A stretch of 64,000 bases of DNA from a virus, in IMG/VR virus record IMGVR_UViG_3300043448_000837, positions 50,041 through 114,040 of that record, one strand, 5' to 3'. Below are positions 1 to 7,946 of this stretch, one piece after another (within the stretch, counting starts at the first letter, position 1; each line of letters starts with the position of its first letter). The position numbers were made by a program, and so were the translations under genes. The notes beneath the pieces were generated by a model. The model ran no database searches. It saw only the letters and a list, made by a program, of their open reading frames with translations, and was not told the origin of the DNA.

Positions 1-518
1 CGCGCGAAGCCGCAGAAGTAACGACCTTCCAGTTGGCCATGAGGTTTTTCAACTACGTAATCTTCAATCACGGTAGCCAGCTGCAGGTTTCGCGGACTCA
101 GTGATTTGTGCAGGAAGGTGAAATAAACTGAATTGTCAAGATCTGAACTCAGCAGAACTCGTTCTGCAATTGGCATTACCCCTTGATAGTAGTTGTCCCC
201 AAACAATACGGTAAACGGTCCGTCAATCACACCGGCCCACGTTGTAATGGCAGCGCCAGGACCATAGGTGTCTTCACTCTGGAAGCGCACGATCGGATCA
301 CAAATCTTTGATACTTCGTCAAGAACCGGGTGGTAGATCCGTGTCCCGTCCGTTTTCACTGCCGACCTTGAAAGTGTCAGGTAAATGTTCTCGGCTCCGT
401 TATCCAGAGCGAACAGTGCCGCCAAGTAGGGAAGCGACATGCCATCAAACTTCTCCTCAAGTTTATTTCGGCCGAACCGAGTGCTACGACCGGCAGCAAG
501 AATGAGTGCGTTCTTCAT
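1..518 (-). CDS. Sugar-nucleotide-type nucleotidyltransferase (3' end cut by window)
   Basis: The reading frame stays open from an ATG at 518 to the window edge, giving about 172 N-terminal residues. The N-terminus, LILAAGRSTRFG followed by a lysine, is the G-x-G-T-R-like NTP-binding signature of the NTP_transferase (GlmU/MobA-like) superfamily, and FGDNYY fits the metal-binding aspartate position. Such enzymes activate a sugar phosphate with an NTP. The ATG overlaps the stop of the HAD phosphatase gene (ATGA), so the two are co-translated. A role in making the sugar donor for DNA glycosylation is an inference from position near the TET/glycosyltransferase pair; capsule- or LPS-type sugar metabolism is an alternative. 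Confidence 0.72.
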   Translation of the reverse strand, partial: MKNALILAAGRSTRFGRNKLEEKFDGMSLPYLAALFALDNGAENIYLTLSRSAVKTDGTRIYHPVLDEVSKICDPIVRFQSEDTYGPGAAITTWAGVIDGPFTVLFGDNYYQGVMPIAERVLLSSDLDNSVYFTFLHKSLSPRNLQLATVIEDYVVEKPHGQLEGRYFCGFA

Positions 519-871
519 TGTGCGATTTCTTTGTATTTTGCGGAGAACTGAGCGGGTGTCACCGCTTTGTCGTCAACGTAGTACGCCGCCCACGGTTTTC
601 CAATCTGAATGGAATCGTAAGGCACATCGTATTTAGTGCAGAATTTTTCGATTTCCTCGATAACTTCTTGCCTCACACTTTCGATATTTCCGTTTGAGCG
701 CCCCATTCCACGAGCCGTATGAAGAATAATCGTCCACCCTGCCTCCTTCATTGCTCGCATACCCGTGATAACTTCCATCTTTGGGCGCGAGTTCTCGTAG
801 TCCCTGTTTACCGTGATAAGGATTGTGTCGTCAACGTCGAAGACAATGGTTTTCTTTGGGTCGGGAATCAT
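515..871 (-). CDS. HAD-superfamily phosphatase (capsule-biosynthesis type)
   Basis: 118 residues. Motif I DVDDT lies near residue 12 and HTARGMG near residue 50 is motif II. The compact length and the YVDDKA segment resemble small HAD phosphatases that sit beside sugar nucleotidyltransferases in surface-polysaccharide clusters. It is the first gene of a two-gene operon with the nucleotidyltransferase, preceded by a terminator-promoter element. The substrate is unknown; a sugar phosphate is the likely guess from the partner gene. Confidence 0.7.
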   Translation of the reverse strand: MIPDPKKTIVFDVDDTILITVNRDYENSRPKMEVITGMRAMKEAGWTIILHTARGMGRSNGNIESVRQEVIEEIEKFCTKYDVPYDSIQIGKPWAAYYVDDKAVTPAQFSAKYKEIAQ

Positions 872-942
872 AGAGAGTCAGGAGCTGATCTAAACATAGG
901 TCGCGAGAGCTGCAAGTAAAGGGCGGAAACCCGCCCAGTTTC
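872..942 (-). promoter_or_regulatory. Terminator plus promoter ahead of the HAD operon
   Basis: Read on the minus strand, a GGGCGGGTTTCCGCCC hairpin followed by TTTAC ends the glycosyltransferase transcript. TATGTT about 16 nt after TTTACT can serve as -10 for the HAD gene, leaving a leader of about 25 nt, unlike the leaderless elements elsewhere. Confidence 0.5.
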
Positions 943-1767
943 TCACACAGGAATGACTTCTGTCGTCAGAGTTTTTAGGCGAATCTCAGCGTATCGAGAA
1001 AGCCACTCGTCCTTCGTCCGTCTGGTCTTAGGTGTTGCCAGCTCAGAGAACTCAGCGCAGATTCGCTCAACCGTCTCGTTGTTGGTTTGAAGTTTCCGTT
1101 CCAGGTCTTCGCAAGTGCCACCACCACCGGTGTGTTGCTTTGCCTTGACGCAAACGTTGTCGAACCGTAGGGTTCCCTTTCCGTGCACAGTGTGGTACAG
1201 CGACAGGAAGTAATCGTCTTTCATGCTGTACTCCGTGATTCGATCAAACGCTGGGTCGCCAGCGTAGAAACCGAAGGCGTGGCCCATAATGAACTTAAGA
1301 CCCACGGTGATCTTAGGGTGGAGGAAGCCTTTGTTACGCACTGCGTAGAAACCCCAGAGGCCGACATCTCGTCGCCCGCTCATTCGAAACCCTCGCTCAA
1401 TCAGCTCGGACATATTTTCCACCGAGTTTAGGCGGCTCGGGTGGTCCAGCGGCTTTTGCGTCCCGGTCAGCGGGGCAAGCAGTTCGAGTTCCTCAACGGC
1501 GCTAACATCGTCGTCAAATGAAAAAACAGCTGTTCCCTTGTCGTAATAGTTGGAAATGAAGCGACGTTGATTCGTCAATCCTTTCTCACCAACAACAATC
1601 TTGTACTGCGGGTTTGAACTTTGATATTTTTCCAACTCCTGGTCGTTGGCCACGAACAAAGTCACTCGGGACAGATCGACGTCGGTTTTTTCAAGATAAT
1701 TCAGAGTCAGTTTTCGGACGCCGTCTGGGCGCCCGTAAGTTGGTATGGCAATCTGGTAATCAAGCAT
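943..1767 (-). CDS. Glycosyltransferase next to the TET/JBP gene (TAGT-like)
   Basis: 274 residues from the ATG at 1765-1767 (MLDYQIAIPTYGR). The frame is open further upstream, but that part lies inside the dioxygenase gene. A GT-A fold is suggested by the IAIPTYGRP start, a Rossmann-like alternation, and the metal-binding FDDDV motif near residue 89. The ATG overlaps the dioxygenase stop. TET-associated glycosyltransferases (TAGT) are known phage partners of TET/JBP oxygenases and are related to the glucosyltransferase that makes base J. The predicted role is transfer of a sugar to the hydroxymethyl group of an oxidised DNA base. The identification is by motif and neighbour. Confidence 0.7.
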   Translation of the reverse strand: MLDYQIAIPTYGRPDGVRKLTLNYLEKTDVDLSRVTLFVANDQELEKYQSSNPQYKIVVGEKGLTNQRRFISNYYDKGTAVFSFDDDVSAVEELELLAPLTGTQKPLDHPSRLNSVENMSELIERGFRMSGRRDVGLWGFYAVRNKGFLHPKITVGLKFIMGHAFGFYAGDPAFDRITEYSMKDDYFLSLYHTVHGKGTLRFDNVCVKAKQHTGGGGTCEDLERKLQTNNETVERICAEFSELATPKTRRTKDEWLSRYAEIRLKTLTTEVIPV

Positions 1768-3124
1768 TGGGAGTAACGTCGGGTTGTCCTTTGATGTTGG
1801 TGTTGGAGCAGCGCTCCATCTTTTGAAGCTTCTTGTACTCATCCCACTCAGGGCTGCACCACATTCCGGGGAAGGAACCGTTCCACTTCGGCTCACCTGT
1901 TCCTCGCTCAGGGTGGTTGGTTGTAACCCATTCCATGAAGGATCGTCGGCAAGCTTCACATTCCAGGTCATCCAGGGTAACGATTGCGTCCCGTGAGTAA
2001 AACACAAGAACAAGGTTCTCAGCATCCTCGCTCAGTGGAACGAATGGAGTTTGACCGTGAACAAAGCCCTGGTTGTCTCCAATCAGAATGTCACCGTGGC
2101 GCATGTGGAAACCAAGGCCAAGTTGAGGCATCACAAAGTCAACGCCATCGTAGGAACCCCGGTCCATACAAACGAGAGCGGCCACAGCGTCCTTTGCGTT
2201 CTGACCGTCGTAATGCCAGCAGGTGGAAAAGTTGTAGTTACAGGTGATTGAGGAGAAGACCGTGTCAAACAGGCTGTAACGGGTATCTGCGATATCCTTG
2301 TACCTATTTCGCAGGATCCCCCACTCCCTCGGAAAGAGGTCTTTTGTCAGAGAATCAACTTCCTTGTAGAAAGGTGCGAAAGAAGCGAAGTCGTCGTACC
2401 GCTCCATCGTCGGGGCAGTCAACCGGGCAAAGGGTGTTCTCCCTGAGCGAGTGATTGTGCCTAGAACGGCTGAGAAAACTTTCTGCCCCCGAGGTTGCTT
2501 CGTTACGTAACGTGCTTTCCCTGCGATCGCAGCCGCTTTCCGGTCCCCAGAGGGAGCCCACTCTCGAACCAACCAATTGTCGAACCACGCCAGTTTGGCA
2601 GCATTTCTGTTCAAGATGGCCGTCTGTTTCAGGTCAAACGGCGTGCTCTTTTTTCGGACGAGGCTGTCCCACTTTTCAATCTCGTCGAGATCCACTAAAC
2701 CATCCGTTTCGACTTTTCCTACAAAGTAGGTTGTTCTAGAAACGCGAGTATCAGCGGCGACGATTGCTCTGGCTTCTTCCAAGTCGGCCACAAGGCCCTT
2801 CACAGCCTTACTGAAGAACACTTTCTGACCTTCGGTTAGCCGGATTTCCACGTTCGTGGTGATTTCCGAACCAGCGGCGTTCCCGCGTTGATCTGACAGA
2901 AGGGACTTACAGGCCCAGCGCCAGTACTCAAATTCTTTGCTGTTGGGTCGGATATTGGCTGCTGCTTTCAGACCTTTTTTGCGAAAAGCGACGGCAAGTG
3001 AACCATCGGGGCGGTACACGTTGCAATCTTCATCGATAAGTTCAAGGAAATCCGTCGATGAAGGCACTCCACCAAGTCGTTTGTCGTCAAACGGAACTAG
3101 CGCGTCTAAGTAAATTTCTCTCAT
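1760..3124 (-). CDS. TET/JBP-family 2-oxoglutarate/Fe(II) DNA-base dioxygenase
   Basis: 454 residues. The C-terminal half holds the double-stranded beta-helix signature: H304-Y-D306 (CWHYDGQ), a glycine-rich strand, the distal histidine H356 (GFVHGQ) and R378 (YSRD), which would hold 2-oxoglutarate. This H-x-D...H...R arrangement with Y/W-rich flanks is that of the TET/JBP nucleic-acid hydroxylases, which oxidise the methyl group of 5-methylpyrimidines. The N-terminal about 230 residues are not recognised. It forms an operon with the glycosyltransferase just downstream. Expected product: hydroxymethylated C or T in phage DNA. Which base is modified cannot be told from sequence, and no thymidylate- or dCMP-hydroxymethylase is seen in this window. 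Confidence 0.75.
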   Translation of the reverse strand: MREIYLDALVPFDDKRLGGVPSSTDFLELIDEDCNVYRPDGSLAVAFRKKGLKAAANIRPNSKEFEYWRWACKSLLSDQRGNAAGSEITTNVEIRLTEGQKVFFSKAVKGLVADLEEARAIVAADTRVSRTTYFVGKVETDGLVDLDEIEKWDSLVRKKSTPFDLKQTAILNRNAAKLAWFDNWLVREWAPSGDRKAAAIAGKARYVTKQPRGQKVFSAVLGTITRSGRTPFARLTAPTMERYDDFASFAPFYKEVDSLTKDLFPREWGILRNRYKDIADTRYSLFDTVFSSITCNYNFSTCWHYDGQNAKDAVAALVCMDRGSYDGVDFVMPQLGLGFHMRHGDILIGDNQGFVHGQTPFVPLSEDAENLVLVFYSRDAIVTLDDLECEACRRSFMEWVTTNHPERGTGEPKWNGSFPGMWCSPEWDEYKKLQKMERCSNTNIKGQPDVTPNA

Positions 3125-3235
3125 GATGTTTAAGGAGTAACCTCACAGTTTTACCCACCTCATTATAACGGTTCGGGTCAGCGGTAAGCAAAATAAAAGG
3201 CGGTTTCCCGCCCATCCGACCAACAAGTTAAGGTC
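3125..3235 (-). promoter_or_regulatory. Terminator and promoter for the dioxygenase operon
   Basis: On the minus strand a GGCGGGAAACCGCC hairpin followed by TTTTATTTT is a good intrinsic terminator for the SprT operon. TATAAT follows about 40 nt later and gives the dioxygenase mRNA a leader of about 45 nt. Confidence 0.6.
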
Positions 3236-3850
3236 TTACTGCGTGTATTCGCAGAGGATATCGGACTCTTGGTCAAAGGCGCAGTTGAGCAATTTTCGCA
3301 TTTGGCGGGCGACATCAAGGTCTTTACCGAGGTAAAGAGTCGTTTTCAGAAGGTCGCTGTACACAACCGGTTGCTCTTTGGTGATTTCCTCGTCATAGAA
3401 GTTGACTCGGTAAGCAACGCCATTTGATTCGCAAAGTTCGTTTATTCGCTTTGCGTGCAGAATGAAATTCTCTCCGTGACCCTTGATTCCATCATCAAGA
3501 TTCTTCATGTCGAGATAAGCGTGAAGCATCTCGTGAAGCAAGGTGCTGCGAACTTCCAGGGGATCTTTCGCAGCGTGGCGGGCGAGTTTGATTTCCCCAG
3601 TTCCTCCGTTATTTGGCTTGTAAGTCCCCCACTTAGTTCTGTAACGACCTTCCCACTTGAGACGCGGATACGAGTTCCAGGTCTCTCCGTTTTCGTCGGT
3701 GCGAGAGACAACCTTGGGGACCGGGAGTTCTCCGTTGAAATACTTCGCATTGAACTCGGCGTACAACTCGCCAAGGTCATAAATCGCGCAAGGGTTGGGG
3801 CAGAACCGTTCAAGAAACGAGTTTGAAACTACCGTTTTGAATTCCGTCAT
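3236..3850 (-). CDS. SprT-like zinc metallopeptidase
   Basis: 204 residues from the ATG at 3848-3850; a longer ORF upstream overlaps the preceding gene and is rejected. The HEMLH motif (HExxH zinc site) is followed by GHGENF with the third histidine, and the N-terminal AEFNAKYFNGELP resembles the SprT domain. SprT/Spartan-type proteases act on DNA-protein crosslinks in cells; phage versions are common but their substrate is unknown. TGATG overlap with the upstream 80-residue gene indicates coupling. Confidence 0.75.
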   Translation of the reverse strand: MTEFKTVVSNSFLERFCPNPCAIYDLGELYAEFNAKYFNGELPVPKVVSRTDENGETWNSYPRLKWEGRYRTKWGTYKPNNGGTGEIKLARHAAKDPLEVRSTLLHEMLHAYLDMKNLDDGIKGHGENFILHAKRINELCESNGVAYRVNFYDEEITKEQPVVYSDLLKTTLYLGKDLDVARQMRKLLNCAFDQESDILCEYTQ

Positions 3851-4092
3851 CAGTCGCGAGCGGAGTGGATGGACTCGTTGATCTTCGCGGCGTAGGCCGT
3901 GGGGCTCATGCCGGTGACGGCGGACCTCCACTCCAGGAAGGCCACCTCGGCCCGGTCGCAGAGGTCTTCGTACTTGGCGATGGCATGCGGTGCCCAGGGG
4001 CTGGCCATGGCACCCTGCTTGTGGTAGAAGGCCAGCTTGACCTGGGTGGCTTCTTCGTAGAGGGCTTTGAGTTGGGTTTGAACGTCTTTCAT
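3850..4092 (-). CDS. Hypothetical 80-residue protein
   Basis: Unrecognised, helical and charged. First gene after a terminator-promoter element, with CATAAT ending exactly 6 nt before the ATG. Translationally coupled to the SprT-like gene. Confidence 0.6.
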   Translation of the reverse strand: MKDVQTQLKALYEEATQVKLAFYHKQGAMASPWAPHAIAKYEDLCDRAEVAFLEWRSAVTGMSPTAYAAKINESIHSARD

Positions 4093-4164
4093 GCTTTAAT
4101 TATGGCTCATTTTGTCGCGTTTGTAAAGGGGGCAAACCGCCCTCCCAGGTACGGTTAACCGCCC
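4093..4164 (-). promoter_or_regulatory. Fused terminator-promoter element 1
   Basis: Minus strand: AGGGCGGTTAACCG, then GGGCGGTTTGCCC, CCTTTACA, a 17-nt spacer, CATAAT, 6 nt, ATG. TTTACA serves as -35 and also as the U-tract of the terminator. Confidence 0.7.
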
Positions 4165-4416
4165 TCACATCCACCAGCCGATCTCGCGATCGCCATTCAT
4201 TTGCTCCAGCTGGTAATCGTGGAAGGTTTCGCAAACGTATTCAACAGTAGCGTTATCCGGCAGTTCGTCGCGGCAGATTACGTACACTTCGTTGTAAAGA
4301 TTGTCAAAGGCTTCTTTGTCACCATCGTAACCGGCGTAGCAGCAATCGTTGAGAAGCTCCTTGTGAAGCTGAAAGCTGGCGGCGAGGGCTTTCTGGGAGA
4401 GGTCGGTTTTCTTCAT
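4165..4416 (-). CDS. Hypothetical 83-residue acidic protein
   Basis: Unrecognised acidic protein (ends GDREIGWWM). A single-gene unit between two fused terminator-promoter elements. Confidence 0.6.
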   Translation of the reverse strand: MKKTDLSQKALAASFQLHKELLNDCCYAGYDGDKEAFDNLYNEVYVICRDELPDNATVEYVCETFHDYQLEQMNGDREIGWWM

Positions 4417-4488
4417 GTAATTACTATAGCGCCTTTTGCCCGTTTTCGAAAGGGGGGCAAACCGCCCTCCCAGGTACGGTTAACCGCC
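4417..4488 (-). promoter_or_regulatory. Fused terminator-promoter element 2
   Basis: GGGCGGTTTGCCCCCC hairpin, TTTCGA (-35-like), 17 nt, TATAGT, then AATTAC and the ATG at 4416: 6-nt spacing. Confidence 0.7.
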
Positions 4489-4716
4489 CTAGTCCAGCTT
4501 GGATTCAGGTTCGTTAAACTGGTCGAGCAATTCGGGGGCGTAATCTTCAGCCAGGTCCCACAGATCCGTCCAATCTTGCCAAACTGTTTGCTCGTAGTGC
4601 AGATCCCAAACAATCTGACGAAGCTGCTCTAACGTCAACTGGGAGACCAATCCGTCTACGATCGCGGAAACAACCTCTTCGCGATCTTCTTCAATCCACT
4701 CAGTAGGACGATTCAT
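4489..4716 (-). CDS. Hypothetical 75-residue acidic protein
   Basis: Unrecognised, rich in Glu, Asp and Trp, predicted helical. Its start overlaps the stop of the DUF1599-like gene by 4 nt. Confidence 0.6.
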   Translation of the reverse strand: MNRPTEWIEEDREEVVSAIVDGLVSQLTLEQLRQIVWDLHYEQTVWQDWTDLWDLAEDYAPELLDQFNEPESKLD

Positions 4717-5000
4717 ACCACTCCGTAGTCGACACGAGATTGTTGCATCAGGGCAACTTTGTACAGAATCAGGTACCCGATCAGGTCAGAAGTTACATCC
4801 TCGTCTTCATCCTCTTGGGCGTTTCTCAGCCGGGAAAGTTTATCATCTAGACGAACTTTGATCTGCTCAAGGGTGCTTGCTTTGCTGAAGACTCGGACCG
4901 GGCGCAAAGCCGAGTCCCCGTATTTACGGTTCTTTTCAAGAAGCAACTCACGTATTTCATCGCAAACTTGGGCAATGTCTTGTTGAGACTGAGTGATCAT
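4713..5000 (-). CDS. DUF1599/Nmad1-like protein
   Basis: 95 residues. The pattern LLLEKNRKYGDSA...RLDDKLSRLRN...DLIGYLIL is typical of the small all-helical DUF1599 family, which I recall as nucleotide modification associated domain 1 and which resembles MazG-type folds. Its role is unproven; it could act on nucleotides and would fit the hypermodification module at 1-3 kb. It is coupled to small genes on both sides. Confidence 0.55.
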   Translation of the reverse strand: MITQSQQDIAQVCDEIRELLLEKNRKYGDSALRPVRVFSKASTLEQIKVRLDDKLSRLRNAQEDEDEDVTSDLIGYLILYKVALMQQSRVDYGVV

Positions 5001-5137
5001 GATTGGGGCAGAATTGAACGGTAGTACGCTTGGTAGCGGGCGAATCTGTGCACGGAGGGTTCAAACCCGAGCGACCAGCAACATTCACAGTACGAGAGAA
5101 ACTCAAACCACGGAGTTGTCGGGTCGAGGGCAGGCAT
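4997..5137 (-). CDS. Hypothetical 46-residue protein
   Basis: Short gene MPALDPTTPWFEFL...ending LPQS. Supported by TGATG and TCATGA overlaps with both neighbours. Contains a CECC cluster; function unknown. Confidence 0.55.
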   Translation of the reverse strand: MPALDPTTPWFEFLSYCECCWSLGFEPSVHRFARYQAYYRSILPQS

Positions 5138-5349
5138 CACAGTTTTCCACCAACCACGCTATCATAGCTTTTGCTACTGTCGGGAAAACCGTCTTGCTCG
5201 GCTTTGAGGTACCACCGTGTTGCTTCAACGCACTGTTCCTCAGTCAGGGAAGTTAGGAGCTCTCTTCCGCTTTTGTGCATGGACACGAAAGTGCCCCAGC
5301 GTTGTTTCTTGATGTAGAAACAATCGTCAATCAGTGTTTGCTCAATCAT
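5137..5349 (-). CDS. Hypothetical 70-residue protein
   Basis: Unrecognised; overlaps its upstream neighbour by 8 nt and its downstream neighbour by 1 nt. Confidence 0.55.
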   Translation of the reverse strand: MIEQTLIDDCFYIKKQRWGTFVSMHKSGRELLTSLTEEQCVEATRWYLKAEQDGFPDSSKSYDSVVGGKL

Positions 5350-5659
5350 GCTGTAACCAATCGTTTTCTTTATCTTGCCGGAACCATTCGGCCAAGTCCA
5401 CCGGGTTTTGCGGCCCGATAAGGTGGTTGGAAGGGTCGGGGTCGCCCAAATCCATTACATCAAGAAGTTCGTCAAGGGAGCCTTTCTCGGGCTCGCCGTT
5501 GATTGCTCGGCGCCGTGCTCTCCTCAGAATTTCAGCAGCCGAGCGGTTCGCATTCGCCCACTTCTGGGCAAATTGCATTTCTTCGAAGGAAACGCTCAAG
5601 CCACCCGAAATTCGAGCGGCAATGTCTTCTAGGCGAATCCGTGTTTGAGTTGAGAGCAT
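5342..5659 (-). CDS. Hypothetical 105-residue protein
   Basis: Helical N-terminal half (RLEDIAARISGG) with an arginine cluster, acidic C-terminal half. Not recognised. Confidence 0.6.
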   Translation of the reverse strand: MLSTQTRIRLEDIAARISGGLSVSFEEMQFAQKWANANRSAAEILRRARRRAINGEPEKGSLDELLDVMDLGDPDPSNHLIGPQNPVDLAEWFRQDKENDWLQHD

Positions 5660-5687
5660 TTTACTTTTCCCGTTGGATAATTTTACC

Positions 5688-5969
5688 TCACCTGCCGTGT
5701 TTGTTGATCGTGTCCCTCCAGAAATCGGATGTCATTTCCTGAGAGCCTGTCATTTTGGCAACGGGCACGCCATCAACCAGTGCGATAAGAGTTGGAGTCG
5801 CTTCAACTTCGCACTGTTTTGCAAACTCGGACCACTCTCCGTTCTCTTTGGCGGTGGTAATAGTAACGACACTTTCCCAGTTGGGAACCTTCTTCAGTTG
5901 TGTTTCGGCGTACATACAGGGTCGGCACCCTTCTTGTACGAATAGGTGGATTTCAGTACCGATAGCCAT
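5688..5969 (-). CDS. Thioredoxin-like protein (CRPC active site)
   Basis: 93 residues. LFVQEGCRPCMYAETQL carries a C-x-x-C dithiol site at the end of the first strand, and EATPTLIALVDG supplies the cis-proline TP turn, as in thioredoxins. Cytoplasmic disulfide reductase, possibly an electron donor to ribonucleotide reductase or other phage enzymes. A second thioredoxin-like gene lies at 63.1 kb. Confidence 0.75.
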   Translation of the reverse strand: MAIGTEIHLFVQEGCRPCMYAETQLKKVPNWESVVTITTAKENGEWSEFAKQCEVEATPTLIALVDGVPVAKMTGSQEMTSDFWRDTINKHGR

Positions 5970-6162
5970 GGTAGTTGCAAGAGGGGCAGTGGACGTTGTA
6001 CTGGGGCGGATAAGATGTCAGCATGACACTTGGGCTCGAATCCCACAGTTCGTTTCCGCAAAGTGGGCACGCGATGCCATTCGGTGCGGGGGATCCCCAC
6101 CGAGCTCGCTGAACTTCAAAGTTGTGCTCTTCCAGGGACTTGAGATTGTTGAGTTTGGTCAT
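5953..6162 (-). CDS. Zinc-ribbon protein, 69 residues
   Basis: Two C-x-x-C pairs (CPLC and CPSC) form a probable zinc ribbon in the C-terminal half. The start MTKLNNLK at 6162 avoids a longer overlap. Overlaps the thioredoxin gene by 17 nt. Confidence 0.6.
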   Translation of the reverse strand: MTKLNNLKSLEEHNFEVQRARWGSPAPNGIACPLCGNELWDSSPSVMLTSYPPQYNVHCPSCNYHGYRY

Positions 6163-6163
6163 G

Positions 6164-6364
6164 TCAACCTCCAACGTCTCCGCTCACAACGACGGGCTCC
6201 ACATCGCCACAGAGGACCTCGACCTCAATTCGGCCCATGATACTCAGGACATGGTCTCTCACCCGCTCTCTCGTTTCCTTTGTGAATCCCTCGTAGTTGG
6301 AAATCCTCAAACTCTTGTTGAGCGTGTCAGCGATCACCATCAAGTCACCGGCGGATAGTTTCAT
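6164..6364 (-). CDS. Hypothetical 66-residue protein
   Basis: Unrecognised; MKLSAGDLMVIADTLNKSL pattern typical of small phage helical proteins. Tightly packed with neighbours. Confidence 0.55.
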   Translation of the reverse strand: MKLSAGDLMVIADTLNKSLRISNYEGFTKETRERVRDHVLSIMGRIEVEVLCGDVEPVVVSGDVGG

Positions 6365-6366
6365 TG

Positions 6367-6621
6367 TTACTCCTCCCTCACAACTACAAAGTGGCGTTGC
6401 GCCTCTGCGGGCAACTGATCGTAAACTTTCTGCTCGTCTCGCAGGGACTTATTCCAGGCTTGCACCATCAGCAGGTAAATGCAGAGGGAGAGTTCATACG
6501 TGGTAATGTCAGGTTTGGGGCGATACTTGAAACTTCGCCCATCCTCAAGCGCCTCCTGCAGGGAGGTATCCCCAAAGAAGTGAGCGAAGAAGTTAGCGGT
6601 GGCGCGATCGGTGTCAGTCAT
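6367..6621 (-). CDS. Hypothetical 84-residue protein
   Basis: Unrecognised, mainly helical. Overlaps the upstream 64-residue gene by 8 nt. Confidence 0.55.
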   Translation of the reverse strand: MTDTDRATANFFAHFFGDTSLQEALEDGRSFKYRPKPDITTYELSLCIYLLMVQAWNKSLRDEQKVYDQLPAEAQRHFVVVREE

Positions 6622-6808
6622 TGCTATCAGTGTGAAGACGCCAGTTTACATCACGAGCGGTTGGAATCTTGAGAGCCATCCGCAGCGTGTTGTTTTCGTG
6701 AATCAGCAGCTTGACCATGTCGAGCGTTGTAACCTCGCACTCGGGAAACTGCTTGCCCACTTCGTGAGCGATTCGCATGTATTCGGTTTTGTAGTCAAGT
6801 TCAATCAT
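6614..6808 (-). CDS. Hypothetical 64-residue protein
   Basis: Unrecognised; 4-nt overlap with the upstream TPPPE-family gene. Confidence 0.55.
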   Translation of the reverse strand: MIELDYKTEYMRIAHEVGKQFPECEVTTLDMVKLLIHENNTLRMALKIPTARDVNWRLHTDSND

Positions 6809-7161
6809 TCGGGCAAAGCCTCCAGTGCGCGGCGGATGTTGGCAAGATCTTTCATCTGGTCACTGAAGAATTCTCCCGTTGCTACAAGGCGTTTGAGTCC
6901 CTCCAGTGCTACCTCCTTCAAGCTCGGTGGCCTTGGACGGCGATAGTTGTAGAACTCAATCACATCTTCTTCCTCCCACCCAGCACACTGCTTGAGGTAA
7001 TTTCCGCAAGCCAGTAGCTCCTGATCTGCGCCCCATTGGGCGGCACTGGCAGCCAAGTGCAGATCGCTTTGCGCTACTCGCACTGGCGTGCCTTCATGCC
7101 AGATCTCGCCAATCCATTTCTCTACGATCTCCGGCGGTGGGGTAAGTTTGGGGTCAGTCAC
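6805..7161 (-). CDS. TPPPE-family protein, copy 1
   Basis: 118 residues from a GTG at 7161, chosen because it aligns with paralogues at 11.8 and 22.7 kb. Shared pattern: TPPPE near the start, AAQWGAD(Q/T)EL in the middle, RRP(R/K)PPSLKE, and RRALE at the end. Small proteins of this pattern are familiar from marine cyanobacteria and their phages; function unknown. Overlaps its upstream neighbour by 8 nt. Confidence 0.6.
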   Translation of the reverse strand: MTDPKLTPPPEIVEKWIGEIWHEGTPVRVAQSDLHLAASAAQWGADQELLACGNYLKQCAGWEEEDVIEFYNYRRPRPPSLKEVALEGLKRLVATGEFFSDQMKDLANIRRALEALPE

Positions 7162-7345
7162 TACATGCCTCCTCTCGAAGTTCAGTTGTAATCCAATCAA
7201 TCTGAGGACCAAACGCCTCCTCCAACCATATCGCCACTTCTCGAATAGCAGCGCGAGCTTCCGGTTGGCCAGTAGTTTTTGAACGTGCGTATTCAACGTA
7301 GATTGCGTGTTGAACCCGATTCACTAACGAGTCGTAGTCACTCAT
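7154..7345 (-). CDS. Hypothetical 63-residue protein
   Basis: Starts at MSDYDSL (7345), overlapping the upstream stop (ATGAGTGA). Helical; function unknown. Confidence 0.5.
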   Translation of the reverse strand: MSDYDSLVNRVQHAIYVEYARSKTTGQPEARAAIREVAIWLEEAFGPQIDWITTELREEACSD

Positions 7346-7946
7346 TTCCCGAACCCTCACCTCCCTTCAGTGCCATGAAGGCGTCCCTGAACCCCCACCA
7401 TCGCATTTCGTACTCCCCGGCCCCCCACTCACCATACTTTTCGTAGTAGGCTTTCAAAGCCGGGGACAGTTCGTATTTCACGCAGTAGTCGTCGTACAAG
7501 TCAAAGACTTTGTTGATAGCGGCCTTGCAAGGATCATCCAGCTCGTACTCTTCGTGTTCTTCCACGAATTCCAGCATATCCTTAAGAGCCGCAACCTCAT
7601 CTTCGTTAAAACTGCAAGAAATCTCACCTTGCTCGTAACTCGGAATCAGTTCCGCCTCCAGCGCCTCGTCAGTCATGATTGGTTGCATATTTGCAAACAG
7701 GTGTTTAGCTACTTCTTTGCTTTGCTCTTTGATGTTTGCCTGGGCTCTTGCCATCGCGATTCCTTTGGCAAGGTAACCCCAGTCGCGCACTTCGGTGACG
7801 GGTTTCGTTTCACCGCAAACCTCACATTGCCCTTCATAGATGCTTGAGCACCCGACAGAATACTTGCCGTATGCTTGACCGCAATCTTTGCACACAACGT
7901 CGGCTTGGGTCAGCCTTGTGACTAGGTTTTCACTCAAGGGTTTCAT
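7338..7946 (-). CDS. Zinc-finger protein, 202 residues
   Basis: An N-terminal C-x-x-C pair (CKDC) and a second pair (CEVC) about 20 residues on form a zinc ribbon. The rest is acidic and helical. Function unknown. Confidence 0.6.
   Translation of the reverse strand: MKPLSENLVTRLTQADVVCKDCGQAYGKYSVGCSSIYEGQCEVCGETKPVTEVRDWGYLAKGIAMARAQANIKEQSKEVAKHLFANMQPIMTDEALEAELIPSYEQGEISCSFNEDEVAALKDMLEFVEEHEEYELDDPCKAAINKVFDLYDDYCVKYELSPALKAYYEKYGEWGAGEYEMRWWGFRDAFMALKGGEGSGNE

Noticed and set aside
943-2025. Longer glycosyltransferase ORF starting at 2025
   Set aside because: The extra about 85 N-terminal residues are an antisense-free read of the dioxygenase gene in another frame and lack family features; MLDYQIAIPTYGR begins with the normal GT-A strand and overlaps the upstream stop.
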